Source of the DNA: Polytrichum commune
Lineage: Eukaryota > Streptophyta > Polytrichopsida > Polytrichales > Polytrichaceae
Assembly: GCA_950295325.1 (NCBI GenBank)
Contig: OX485807.1
Coordinates: 4,962,501 to 5,026,500, forward strand
DNA length: 64,000 nt
Direction: 5' to 3'
Positions within the stretch are counted from its first letter, which is position 1. Every line of letters begins with the position of its first letter. The notes under the pieces were generated by a model, which was given only the letters and a program-made list of their open reading frames with translations, did not search any database and was not told where the DNA came from. This document shows, one piece after another, positions 1 to 12,722 of this stretch. The position numbers and the translations under genes were made by a program.

Positions 1-3000
1 CATGTATATGGGTTGATTTTTGCTAAGTCTCATTTTGAGGGGGAATTGATGGTACATTAGTGGGTGGGTTTGGGTTTTTTTTTCTCATTTGAGGGTGTCT
101 CGGTAGCGAGACACCGTAGGAGAGAGGTTGAGGATGCTCATGTAGATGGGTTGATTTTTGCTAAGTCTCATTTTGAAAGGGAATTGATGGTACATTAGTG
201 GGTGGGTTGGGGTTTTTTTTTTCTCATTTGAGGGTGTCTCGGTAGCGAGACACCATTTGAGAGGGGTGAGGATGCTCATGTAGATGGGTTGATTTTTGCT
301 AAGTCTCATTTTGAAAGGGAATTGATGGTACATTAGTGGGTGGGTTGGGGTTGTTTTTTTCTCATTTGAGGGTGTCTCGGTAGCGAGACACCATAGGAGA
401 GGGGGTGAGGATGCTCATGTAGATGGGTTGATTTTTGCTAAGTCTCCTTTTGGAAGGGAATTAATGGTATATTAGTGGGTGGGTTGGGGTTGTTTTTTTC
501 TCATTTGAGGGTGTCTCGGTAGCGAGACACCATAGGAGAGGGGGTGAGGATGCTCATGTAGATGGGTTGATTTTTGCTAAGTCTCATTTTGAAAGGGAAT
601 TGATGGTACATTAGTGGGTGGGTTCGGGTTTTTTTTTTCTCATTTGAGGGTGTCTCGGTAGCGAGACACCATTTGAGAGGGGTGAGGATGCTCATGTAGA
701 TGGGTTGATTTTTGCTAAGTCTCCTTTTGAAAGGGAATTAATGGTACATTAGTGGGTGGGTTGGGGTTGTTTTTTTCTCATTTGAGGGTGTCTCGGTAGC
801 GAGACACCATAGGAGAGGGGGTGAGGATGCTCATGTAGATGGGTTGATTTTTGCTAAGTCTCCTTTTGAAAGGGAATTAATGGTACATTAGTGGGTGGGT
901 TGGGGTTGTTTTTTTCTCATTTGAGGGTGTCTCGGTAGCGAGACACCATAGGAGAGGGGGTGAGGATGCTCATGTAGATGGGTTGATTTTTGCTAAGTCT
1001 CATTTTGAAAGGGAATTGATGGTACATTAGTGGGTGGGTTGGGGTTTTTTTTTTCTCATTTGAGGGTGTCTCGGTAGCGAGACACCATTTGAGAGGGGTG
1101 AGGATGCTCATGTAGATGGGTTGACTTTTGCTAAGTCTCATTTTGAAAGGGAATTGATGGTACATTAGTGGGTGGGTTGGGGTTGTTTTTTTCTCATTTG
1201 AGGGTGTCTCGGTAGCGAGACACCATTTGAGAGGGGTGAGGATGGTCATGTATATGGGTTGATTTTTGCTAAGTCTCATTTTGAGGGGGAATTGATGGTA
1301 CATTAGTGGGTGGGTTTCTGTTTTTTTTTCTCATTTGAGCGTGTCTCGGTAGCGAGACACCGTAGGAGAGGGGCTGAGGATGCTCATGTAGATGGGTTGA
1401 TTTTTGCTAAGTCTCATTTTGAAAGGGAATTGATGGTACATTAGTGGGTGGGTTGGGGTTGTTTTTTTCTCATTTGAGGGTGTCTCGGTACCGAGACACC
1501 ACAGGAGAGGGGGTGAGGATGCTCATGTAGATGGGTTGATTTTTGCTAAGTCTCCTTTTGAAAGGGAATTAATGGTACATTAGTGGGTGGGTTGGGGTTG
1601 TTTTTTTCTCATTTGAGGGTGTCTCGGTAGCGAGACACCATAGGAGAGGGGGTGAGGATGCTCATGTCGATGGGTTGATTTTTGCTAAGTCTCATTTTGA
1701 AAGGGAATTGATGGTACATTAGTGAGTGGGTTGGGGATTTCTTTTTTCTCATTTGAGGGTGTCTCGGTAGCGAGACACCATTTGAGAGGGGTGAGGATGT
1801 TCATGTAGATGGGTTGATTTTTGCTAAGTCTCATTTTGAAAGGGAATTGATGGTACATTAGTGGGTGGGTTGGGGTTGTTTTTTTCTTATTTGAGGGTGT
1901 CTCGGTACCGAGACACCATAGAAGAGGGGGTGAGGATGCTCATGTAGATGGGTTGATTTTTGCTAAGTCTCATTTTGAAAGGGAATTGATGGTACACTAG
2001 TGGGTGGGTTGGGGTTTTTTTTTTCTCATTTGAGGGTGTCTCGGTAGCGAGACACCGTTTGAGAGGGGTGAGGATGCTCATGTAGATGGGTTGATTTTTG
2101 CTAAGTCTCCTTTTGAAAGGGAATTAATGGTACATTAGTGGGTGGGTTGGGGTTGTTTTTTTCTCATTTGAGGGTGTCTCGGTAGCGAGACACCATAGGA
2201 GAGGGGGTGAGGATGCTCATGTAGATGGGTTGACTTTTGCTAAGTCTCATTTTGAAAGGGAATTGATGGTACATTAGTGGGTGGGTTGGGGTTTTTTTTT
2301 TCTCATTTGAGGGTGTCTCGGTAGCGAGACACCATTTGAGAGGGGTGAGGATGCTCATGTAGATGGGTTGATTTTTGCTAAGTCTCCTTTTGAAAGGGAA
2401 TTAATGGTACATTAGTGGGTGGGTTGGGGTTGTTTTTTTCTCATTTGAGGGTGTCTCGGTACCGAGACACCATAGAAGAGGGGGTGAGGATGCTCATGTA
2501 GATGGGTTGATTTTTGCTAAGTCTCATTTTGAAAGGGAATTGATGGTACATTAGTGGGTGGGTTGGGGTTTTTTTTTTCTCATTTGAGGGTGTCTCGGTA
2601 CCGAGACACCATAGGAGACGGGGGTGAGGATGCTCATGTAGATGGGTTGATTTTTGCTAAGTCTCCTTTTGAAAGGGAATTAATGGTACATTAGTGGGTG
2701 GGTTGGGGTTGTTTTTTTCTCATTTGAGGGTGTCTCGGTAGCGAGACACCATAGGAGAGGGGGTGAGGATGCTCATGTAGATGGGTTGATTTTTGCTAAG
2801 TCTCATTTTGAAAGGGAATTGATGGTACATTAGTGGGTGGGTTGGGGTTTTTTTTTTCTCATTTGAGGGTGTCTCGGTACCGAGACACCATAGGAGACCG
2901 GGTCAGGATGCTCATGTAGATGGGTTGATTTTTGCTAAGTCTCATTTTGAAAGGGAATTGATGGTACATTAGTGGGTGGGTTGGGGTTTGTTTTTTCTCA

Positions 3001-3150
3001 TTTGAGGGTGTCTCGGTAGCGAGACACCATAGGAGAGGGGGTGAGGATGCTCATGTAGATGGGTTGATTTTTGCTAAGTCTCATTTTGAAAGGGAAATGA
3101 TGGTACATTAGTGGGTGGGTTGGGGTTGTTTCTTTCTCATTTGAGGGTGT

Positions 3151-3255
3151 CTATGAACGCTTGGCTGCCACAAGCCAGTTATCCATGTGGTAACTTTTCT
3201 GACACCTCTAGCTTCAAATTCCGATAGGCCATGCTTTCACAGTTTGTATTCGTAC
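3151..3255 (-). pseudogene. 25S rRNA domain V fragment in satellite, copy 1 (16-bp deletion form)
   Basis: Antisense on the plus strand to the highly conserved large-subunit rRNA segment around the peptidyl-transferase loop. The minus strand reads GTACGAATAC, then ATAACTGGCTTGTGGCAGCC, then AAGCGTTCATAG. The fragment replaces the centre of the satellite palindrome between GGGTGT and GCCATAGG. Sixteen bases present in copies 4 and 5 are missing here between two CGA trinucleotides, and CCCTGTGG has become CCATGTGG. Far too short to be a functional rRNA. Confidence 0.93.
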
Positions 3256-6162
3256 GCCATAGGAGAGGGGGTGAGGATGCTCATGTAGATGGGTTGATTT
3301 TTGCTAAGTCTCATTTTGAAAGGGAATTGATGGTACATTAGTGGGTGGGTTGGGGTTTTTTTTTTCTCATTTGAGGGTGTCTCGGTACCGAGACACCATA
3401 GGAGAGGGGGTGAGGATGCTCATGTAGATGGGTTGATTTTTGCTAAGTCTCATTTTGGAAGGGAATTGATGGTACATTAGTGGGTGGGTTGGGGTTTTTT
3501 TTTTCTCATTTGAGGGTGTCTCAGTAGCGAGACACTATAGGAGAGGGGGTGAGGATGCTCATGTAGATGGGTTGATTTTTGCTAAGTCTCATTTTGAAAG
3601 GGAATTGATGGTACATTAGTGGGTGGGTTGGGGTTTTTTTTTTCTCATTTGAGGGTGTCTCGGTACCGAGACACCATAGGAGACGGGGTGAGGATGCTCA
3701 TGTAGATGGGTTGATTTTTGCTAAGTCTCATTTTGAAAGGCAATTGATGGTACATTAGTGGGTGGGTTGGGGTTTTTTTTTTCTCATTTGAGGGTGTCTC
3801 GGTACCGAGACACCATAGGAGAGGGGGTGAGGATGCTCATGTAGATGGGTTGATTTTTGCTAAGTCTCATTTTGAAAGGGAATTGATGGTACATTAGTGG
3901 CTGGGTTGGGGTTGTTTTTTTCTCATTAGAGGGTGTCTCGGTAGCGAGACACCATAGGAGAGGGGGTGAGGATGCTCATGTAGATGGGTTGATTTTTGCT
4001 AAGTCTCAGTCTGAAAGGGCATTGATGGTACATTAGTGGGTGGGTTGGGGTTTTTTTTTTCTCATTTGAGGGTGTCTCGGTACCGAGACACCATAGGAGA
4101 GGGGGTGAGGATGCTCATGTAGATGGGTTGATTTTTGCTAAGTCTCATTTTGAAAGGGAATTGATGGTACATTAGTGGGTGGGTTGGGGTTTTTTTTTTC
4201 TCATTTGAGGGTGTCTCGGTAGCCAGACACCATAGGAGAGGGGGTGAGGATGCTCATGTAGATGGGTTGATTTTTGCTAAGTCTCATTTTGAAAGGGAAT
4301 TGATGGTACATTAGTGGGTGGGTTGGGGTTTTTTTTTTCTCATTTGAGGGTGTCTCGGTACCGAGACACCATAGGAGACGGGGGTGAGGATGCTCATGTA
4401 GATGGGTTGATTTTTGCTAAGTCTCCTTTTGAAAGGGAATTGATGGTACATTAGTGGGTGGGTTGGGGTTGTTTTTTTCTCATTTGACGGTGTCTCGGTA
4501 CCGAGACACCATAGAAGAGGGGGTGAGGATGCTCATGTAGATGGGTTGATTTTTGCTAAGTCTCATTTTGAAAGGGAATTGATGGTACATTAGTGGGTGG
4601 GTTGGGGTTTTTTTTTTCTCATTTGAGGGTGTCTCAGTAGCGAGACACTATAGGAGAGGGGGTGAGGATGCTCATGTAGATGGGTTGATTTTTGCTAAGT
4701 CTCATTTTGAAAGGGAATTAATGGTACATTAGTGGGTGGGTTGGGGTTGTTTTTTTCTCATTTGAGGGTGTCTCGGTAGCGAGACACCATAGGAGAGGGG
4801 GTGAGGATGCTCATGTAGATGGGTTGATTTTTGCTAAGTCTCATTTTGAAAGGGAATTGATGGTACATTAGTGGGTGGGTTGGGGTTGTTTTTTTCTCAT
4901 TTGACGGTGTCTCGGTACCGAGACACCATAGAAGAGGGGGTGAGGATGCTCATGTAGATGGGTTGATTTTTGCTAAGTCTCATTTTGAAAGGGAATTGAT
5001 GGTACATTAGTGGGTGGGTTGGGGTTTTTTTTTTCTCATTTGAGGGTGTCTCAGTAGCGAGACACTATAGGAGAGGGGGTGAGGATGCTCATGTAGATGG
5101 GTTGATTTTTGCTAAGTCTCATTTTGAAAGGGAATTAATGGTACATTAGTGGGTGGGTTGGGGTTGTTTTTTTCTCATTTGAGGGTGTCTCGGTAGCGAG
5201 ACACCATAGGAGAGGGGGTGAGGATGCTCATGTAGATGGGTTGATTTTTGCTAAGTCTCATTTTGAAAGGGAATTGATGGTACATTAGTGGGTGGGTTGG
5301 GGTTGTTTTTTTCTCATTTGACGGTGTCTCGGTACCGAGACACCATAGAAGAGGGGGTGAGGATGCTCATGTAGATGGGTTGATTTTTGCTAAGTCTCAT
5401 TTTGAAAGGGAATTGATGGTACATTAGTGGGTGGGTTGGGGTTTTTTTTTTCTCATTTGAGGGTGTCTCGGTACCGAGACACCATAGGAGACGGGGGTGA
5501 GGATGCTCATGTAGATGGGTTGATTTTTGCTAAGTCTCCTTTTGAAAGGGAATTAATGGTACATTAGTGGGTGGGTTGGGGTTGTTTTTTTCTCATTTGA
5601 GGGTGTCTCGGTAGCGAGACACCATAGGAGAGGGGGTGAGGATGCTCATGTAGATGGGTTGATTTTTGCTAAGTCTCATTTTGAAAGGGAATTGATGGTA
5701 CATTAGTGGGTGGGTTGGGGTTTTTTTTTTCTCATTTGAGGGTGTCTCGGTAGCGAGACACCATAGGAGAGGGGGTGAGGATGCTCATGTAGATGGGTTG
5801 ATTTTTGCTAAGTCTCCTTTTGAAAGGGAATTGATGGTACATAAGCGGGTGGGTTGGGGTTGTTTTTTTCTCATTTGAGGGTGTCTCGGTAGCGAGACAC
5901 CATAGAAGAGGGGGTGAGGATGCTCATGTAGATGGGTTGATTTTTGCTAAGTCTCATTTTGAAAGGGAATTGATGGTACATTAGTGGGTGGGTTGGGGTT
6001 TTTTTTTTCTCATTTGAGGGTGTCTCGGTAGCGAGACACCATTTGAGAGGGGGTGAGGATGCTCATGTAGATGGGTTGATTTTTGCTAAGTCTCATTTTG
6101 AAAGGGAAATGATGGTACATTAGTGGGTGGGTTGGGGTTGTTTCTTTCTCATTTGAGGGTGT

Positions 6163-6267
6163 CTATGAACGCTTGGCTGCCACAAGCCAGTTATCCATGT
6201 GGTAACTTTTCTGACACCTCTAGCTTCAAATTCCGATAGGCCATGCTTTCACAGTTTGTATTCGTAC
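6163..6267 (-). pseudogene. 25S rRNA domain V fragment in satellite, copy 2 (16-bp deletion form)
   Basis: Same 105-bp deleted form as the copy at 3151, with near-identical flanking units (GTTGTTTCTTTCTC before it, GCCATAGGAG after it). It is best explained as an amplified copy of the same unit and not as a separate capture. Confidence 0.93.
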
Positions 6268-7506
6268 GCCATAGGAGAGGGGGTGAGGATGCTCATGTAG
6301 ATGGGTTGATTTTTGCTAAGTCTCATTTTGAAAGGGAATTGATGGTACATTAGTGGGTGGGTTGGGGTTTTTTTTTTCTCATTTGAGGGTGTCTCGGTAC
6401 CGAGACACCATAGGAGAGGGGGTGAGGATGCTCATGTAGATGGGTTGATTTTTGCTAAGTCTCATTTTGGAAGGGAATTGATGGTACATTAGTGGGTGGG
6501 TTGGGGTTTTTTTTTTCTCATTTGAGGGTGTCTCAGTAGCGAGACACTATAGGAGAGGGGGTGAGGATGCTCATGTAGATGGGTTGATTTTTGCTAAGTC
6601 TCATTTTGAAAGGGAATTCATGGTACATTAGTGGGTGGGTTGGGGTTGTTTTTTTCTCATTTGAGGGTGTCTCGGTAGCGAGACACCATAGGAGACGGGG
6701 GTGAGGATGCTCATGTAGATGGGTTGATTTTTGCTAAGTCTCATTTTGAAAGGGAATTGATGGTACATTAGTGGGTGGGTTGGGGTTGTTTTTTTCTCAT
6801 TTGAGGGTGTCTCGGTACCGAGACACCATAGAAGAGGGGGTGAGGATGCTCATGTAGATGGGTTGATTTTTGCTAAGTCTCATTTTGAAAGGGAATTGAT
6901 GGTACATTAGTGGGTGGGTTGGGGTTTTTTTTTTCTCATTTGAGGGTGTCTCGGTACCGAGACACCATAGGAGACGGGGGTGAGGATGCTCATGTAGATG
7001 GGTTGATTTTTGCTAAGTCTCCTTTTGAAAGGGAATTAATGGTACATTAGTGGGTGGGTTGGGGTTGTTTTTTTCTCATTTGAGGGTGTCTCGGTAGCGA
7101 GACACCATAGGAGAGGGGGTGAGGATGCTCATGTAGATGGGTTGATTTTTGCTAAGTCTCATTTTGAAAGGGAATTGATGGTACATTAGTGGGTGGGTTG
7201 GGGTTTTTTTTTTCTCATTTGAGGGTGTCTCGGTAGCGAGACACCGTAGGAGAGGGGATGAGGATGCTCATGTAGATGGGTTGATTTTTGCTAAGTCTCA
7301 TTTTGAAAGGGAATTGATGGTACATTAGTGGGTGGGTTGGGGTTGTTTTTTTCTCATTTGAGGGTGTCTCGGTAGCGAGACACCATTTGAGAGGGGGTGA
7401 GGATGCTCATGTAGATGGGTTGATTTTTGCTAAGTCTCATTTTGAAAGGGAAATGATGGTACATTACTGGGTGGGTTGGGGTTGTTTCTTTCTCATTTGA
7501 GGGTGT

Positions 7507-7611
7507 CTATGAACGCTTGGCTGCCACAAGCCAGTTATCCATGTGGTAACTTTTCTGACACCTCTAGCTTCAAATTCCGATAGGCCATGCTTTCACAGTT
7601 TGTATTCGTAC
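7507..7611 (-). pseudogene. 25S rRNA domain V fragment in satellite, copy 3 (16-bp deletion form)
   Basis: Third 105-bp deleted copy, 1344 bp after copy 2. It has the same upstream GTTGTTTCTTTCTC signature, so it belongs to the same amplified block. Confidence 0.93.
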
Positions 7612-10600
7612 GCCATAGGAGAGGGGGTGAGGATGCTCATGTAGATGGGTTGATTTTTGCTAAGTCTCATTTTGAAAGGGAATTGATGGTACATTAGTGG
7701 GTGGGTTGGGGTTTTTTTTTTCTCATTTGAGGGTGTCTCGGTACCGAGACACCATAGGAGAGGGGGTGAGGATGCTCATGTAGATGGGTTGATTTTTGCT
7801 AAGTCTCATTTTGGAAGGGAATTGATGGTACATTAGTGGGTGGGTTGGGGTTTTTTTTTTCTCATTTGAGGGTGTCTCAGTAGCGAGACACTATAGGAGA
7901 GGGGGTGAGGATGCTCATGTAGATGGGTTGATTTTTGCTAAGTCTCATTTTGAAAGGGAATTGATGGTACATTAGTGGGTGGGTTGGGGTTTTTTTTTTC
8001 TCATTTGAGGGTGTCTCGGTACCGAGACACCATAGGAGACGGGGTGAGGATGCTCATGTAGATGGGTTGATTTTTGCTAAGTCTCGTTTTGAAAGGGAAT
8101 TGATGGTACATTAGTGGGTGGGTTGGGGTTTTTTTTTTCTCATTTGAGGGTGTCTCGGTAGCGAGACACCGTAGGAGAGGGGGTGAGGATGCTCATGTAG
8201 ATGGGTTGATTTTTGCTAAGTCTCATTTTGAAAGGGAATTGATGGTACATTAGTGGGTGGGTTGGGGTTTTTTTTTTCTCATTTGAGGGTGTCTCGGTAC
8301 CGAGACACCATAGGAGACGGGGGTGAGGATGCTCATGTAGATGGGTTGATTTTTGCTAAGTCTCCTTTTGAAAGGGAATTAATGGTACATTAGTGGGTGG
8401 GTTGGGGTTGTTTTTTTCTCATTTGAGGGTGTCTCGGTAGCGAGACACCATAGGAGAGGGGGTGAGGATGCTCATGTAGATGGGTTGATTTTTGCTAAGT
8501 CTCATTTTGAAAGGGAATTGATGGTACATTAGTGGGTGGGTTGGGGTTTTTTTTTTCTCATTTGAGGGTGTCTCGGTAGCGAGACACCGTAGGAGAGGGG
8601 GTGAGGATGCTCATGTAGATGGGTTGATTTTTGCTAAGTCTCATTTTGAAAGGGAATTGATGGTACATTAGTGGGTGGGTTGGGGTTTTTTTTTTCTCAT
8701 TTGAGGGTGTCTCGGTAGCGAGACACCGTAGGAGAGGGGGTGAGGATGCTCATGTAGATGGGTTGATTTTTGCTAAGTCTCATTTTGAAAGGGAATTGAT
8801 GGTACATTAGTGGGTGGGTTGGGGTTGTTTTTTTCTCATTTGAGGGTGTCTCAGTACCGAGACACCATAGGAGAGGGGGTGAGGATGCTCATGTAGATGG
8901 GTTGAGTTTTGCTAAGTCTCATTTTGAAAGGGAATTGATGGTACATTAGTGGGTGGGTTGGGGTTTATTTTTTCTCATTTGAGGGTGTCTCGGTACCGAG
9001 ACACCATAGGAGACGGGGTGAGGATGCTCATGTAGATGGGTTGATTTTTGCTAAGTCTCATTTTGAAAGGGAATTGATGGTACATTAGTGGGTGGGTTGG
9101 GGTTTTTTTTTTCTCATTTGAGGGTGTCTCGGTAGCGAGACACCATAGGAGAGGGGGTGAGGATGCTCATGTAGATGGGTTGATTTTTGCTAAGTCTCAT
9201 TTTGAAAGGGAATTGATGGTACATTAGTGGGTGGGTTGGGGTTTTTTTTTTCTAATTTGAGGGTGTCTCGGTACCGAGACACCATAGGAGACCGGGTCAG
9301 GATGCTCATGTAGATGGGTTGATTTTTGCTAAGTCTCATTTTGAAAGGGAATTGATGGTACATTAGTGGGTGGGTTGGGGTTTGTTTTTTCTCATTTGAG
9401 GGTGTCTCGGTAGCGAGACACTATAGGAGAGGGGGTGAGGATGCTCATGTAGATGGGTTGATTTTTGCTAAGTCTCATTTTGAAAGGGAATTGATGGTAC
9501 ATTAGTGGGTGGGTTGGGGTTGTTTTTTTCTCATTTGAGGGTGTCTCAGTACCGAGACACCATAGGAGAGGGGGTGAGGATGCTCATGTAGATGGGTTGA
9601 GTTTTGCTAAGTCTCATTTTGAAAGGGAATTGATGGTACATTAGTGGGTGGGTTGGGGTTTTTTTTTTCTCATTTGAGGGTGTCTCGGTACCGAGACACC
9701 ATAGGAGACGGGGTGAGGATGCTCATGTAGATGGGTTGATTTTTGCTAAGTCTCATTTTGAAAGGGAATTGATGGTACATTAGTGGGTGGGTTGGGGTTT
9801 TTTTTTTCTCATTTGAGGGTGTCTCGGTAGCGAGACACCATAGGAGAGGGGGTGAGGATGCTCATGTAGATGGGTTGATTTTTGCTAAGTCTCATTTTGA
9901 AAGGGAATTGATGGTACATTAGTGGGTGGGTTGGGGTTTATTTTTTCTCATTTGAGGGTGTCTCGGTACCGAGACACCATAGGAGACGGGGTGAGGATGC
10001 TCATGTAGATGGGTTGATTTTTGCTAAGTCTCATTTTGAAAGGGAATTGATGGTACATTAGTGGGTGGGTTGGGGTTTTTTTTTTCTCATTTGAGGGTGT
10101 CTCGGTAGCGAGACACCATAGGAGAGGGGGTGAGGATGCTCATGTAGATGGGTTGATTTTTGCTAAGTCTCATTTTGAAAGGGAATTGATGGTACATTAG
10201 TGGGTGGGTTGGGGTTTTTTTTTTCTCATTTGAGGGTGTCTCGGTACCGAGACACCATAGGAGACCGGGTCAGGATGCTCATGTAGATGGGTTGATTTTT
10301 GCTAAGTCTCATTTTGAAAGGGAATTGATGGTACATTAGTGGGTGGGTTGGGGTTTGTTTTTTCTCATTTGAGGGTGTCTCGGTAGCGAGACACTATAGG
10401 AGAGGGGGTGAGGATGCTCATGTAGATGGGTTGATTTTTGCTAAGTCTCATTTTGAAAGGGAATTGATGGTACATTAGTGGGTGGGTTGGGGTTGTTTTT
10501 TTCTCATTTGAGGGTGTCTCAGTACCGAGACACCATAGGAGAGGGGGTGAGGATGCTCATGTAGATGGGTTGAGTTTTGCTAAGTCTCATTTTGAAAGGG

Positions 10601-12601
10601 AATTGATGGTACATTAGTGGGTGGGTTGGGGTTTTTTTTTTCTCATTTGAGGGTGTCTCGGTACCGAGACACCATAGGAGACGGGGTGAGGATGCTCATG
10701 TAGATGGGTTGATTTTTGCTAAGTCTCATTTTGAAAGGGAATTGATGGTACATTAGTGGGTGGGTTGGGGTTTTTTTTTTCTCATTTGAGGGTGTCTCGG
10801 TAGCGAGACACCATAGGAGAGGGGGTGAGGATGCTCATGTAGATGGGTTGATTTTTGCTAAGTCTCATTTTGAAAGGGAATTGATGGTACATTAGTGGGT
10901 GGGTTGGGGTTTTTTTTTCCTCATTTGAGGGTGTCTCGGTACCGAGACACCATAGGAGACCGGGTGAGGATGCTCATGTAGATGGGTTGATTTTTGCTAA
11001 GTCTCATTTTGAAAGGGAATTGATGGTACATTAGTGGGTGGGTTGGGGTTTGTTTTTTCTCATTTGAGGGTGTCTCGGTAGCGAGACACTATAGGAGAGG
11101 GGGTGAGGATGCTCATGTAGATGGGTTGATTTTTGCTAAGTCTCATTTTGAAAGGGAATTGATGGTACATTAGTGGGTGGGTTGGGGTTTTTTTTCTTCT
11201 CATTTGAGGGTGTCTCGGTAGCGAGACACCATAGGAGAGGGGGTGAGGATGCTCATGTATATGGGTTGATTTTTGCTAAGTCTCATTTTGAGGGGGAATT
11301 GATGGTACATTAGTGGGTGGGTTTGGGTTTTTTTTTCTCATTTGAGGGTGTCTCGGTAACGAGACACCGTAGGAGAGGGGGTGAGGATGCTCATGTAGAT
11401 GGGTTGATTTTTGCTAAGTCTCATTTTGAAAGGGAATTGATGGTACATTAGTGGGTGGGTTGGGGTTGTTTTTTTCTCATTTGAGGGTGTCTCGGTAGCG
11501 AGACACCATAGGAGAGGGGGTGAGGATGCTCATGTAGATGGGTTGATTTTTGCTAAGTCTCCTTTTGAAAGGGAATTAATTGTACATTAGTGGGTGGGTT
11601 GGGGTTGTTTTTTTCTCATTTGAGGGTGTCTCGGTAGCGAGACACCATAGGAGAAGGGGTGAGGATGCTCATGTAGATGGGTTGATTTTTGCTAAGTCTC
11701 ATTTTGAAAGGGAATTAATGGTACATTAGTGGGTGGGTTGGGGTTTTTTTTTTCTCATTTGAGGGTGTCTCGGTACCGAGACACCATAGGAGAGGGGGTG
11801 AGGATGCTCATGTAGATGGGTTGAGTTTTGCTAAGTCTCATTTTGAAAGGGAATTGATGGTACATTAGTGGGTGGGTTGGGGTTTTTTTTTTCTCATTTG
11901 AGGGTGTCTCGGTACCGAGACACCATAGGAGACGGGGTGAGGATGCTCATGTAGATGGGTTGATTTTTGCTAAGTCTCATTTTGAAAGGGAATTGATGGT
12001 ACATTAGTGGGTGGGTTGGGATTTTTTTTTTCTCATTTGAGGGTGTCTCGGTAGCGAGACACCATAGGAGAAGGGGTGAGGATGCTCATGTAGATGGGTT
12101 GATTTTTGCTAAGTCTCATTTTGAAAGGGAATTGATGGTACATTAGTGGGTGGGTTGGGGTTGTTTTTTTCTCATTTGAGGGTGTTTCGGTACCGAGACA
12201 CCATAGAAGAGGGGGTGAGGATACTCATGTAGATGGGTTGATTTTCGCTAAGTCTCATTTTGAAAGGGAATTGATGGTACATTAGTGGGTGGGTTGGGGT
12301 TTTTTTTTTCTCATTTGAGGGTGTCTCGGTAGCGAGACACCATTTGAGAGGGGGTGAGGATGCTCATGTAGATGGGTTGAGTTTTGCTAAGTCTCATTTT
12401 GAAAGGGAATTGATGGTACATTAGTGGGTGGGTTGGGGTTGTTTTTTTCTCATTTGAGGGTGTCTCGGTAGCGAGACACCATAGGAGAGGGGGTGAGGAT
12501 GCTCATGTAGATGGGTTGATTTTGGTAAGTCTCATTTTGAAAGGGAATTGATGGTACATTAGTGGGTGGGTTGGGGTTGTTTTTTTCTCATTTGAGGGTG
12601 T

Positions 12602-12617
12602 CTATGAACGCTTGGCT

Positions 12618-12660
<43 letters not shown>

Positions 12661-12722
12661 AGCTTCAAATTCCGAAAGACTAAAGGATCGATAGGCCATG
12701 CTTTCACAGTTTGTATTCGTAC
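12602..12722 (-). pseudogene. 25S rRNA domain V fragment in satellite, copy 4 (121-bp full form)
   Basis: Longer form that retains CCGAAAGACTAAAGGATCGA and the ancestral ATCCCTGTGG. Compared with the plant 25S consensus as I remember it, several differences are C-to-T or G-to-A at CG sites (GCCATGC for GCCACGC, ACAGTTTGT for ACGGTTCGT). This fits decay of methylated DNA after capture. Confidence 0.93.
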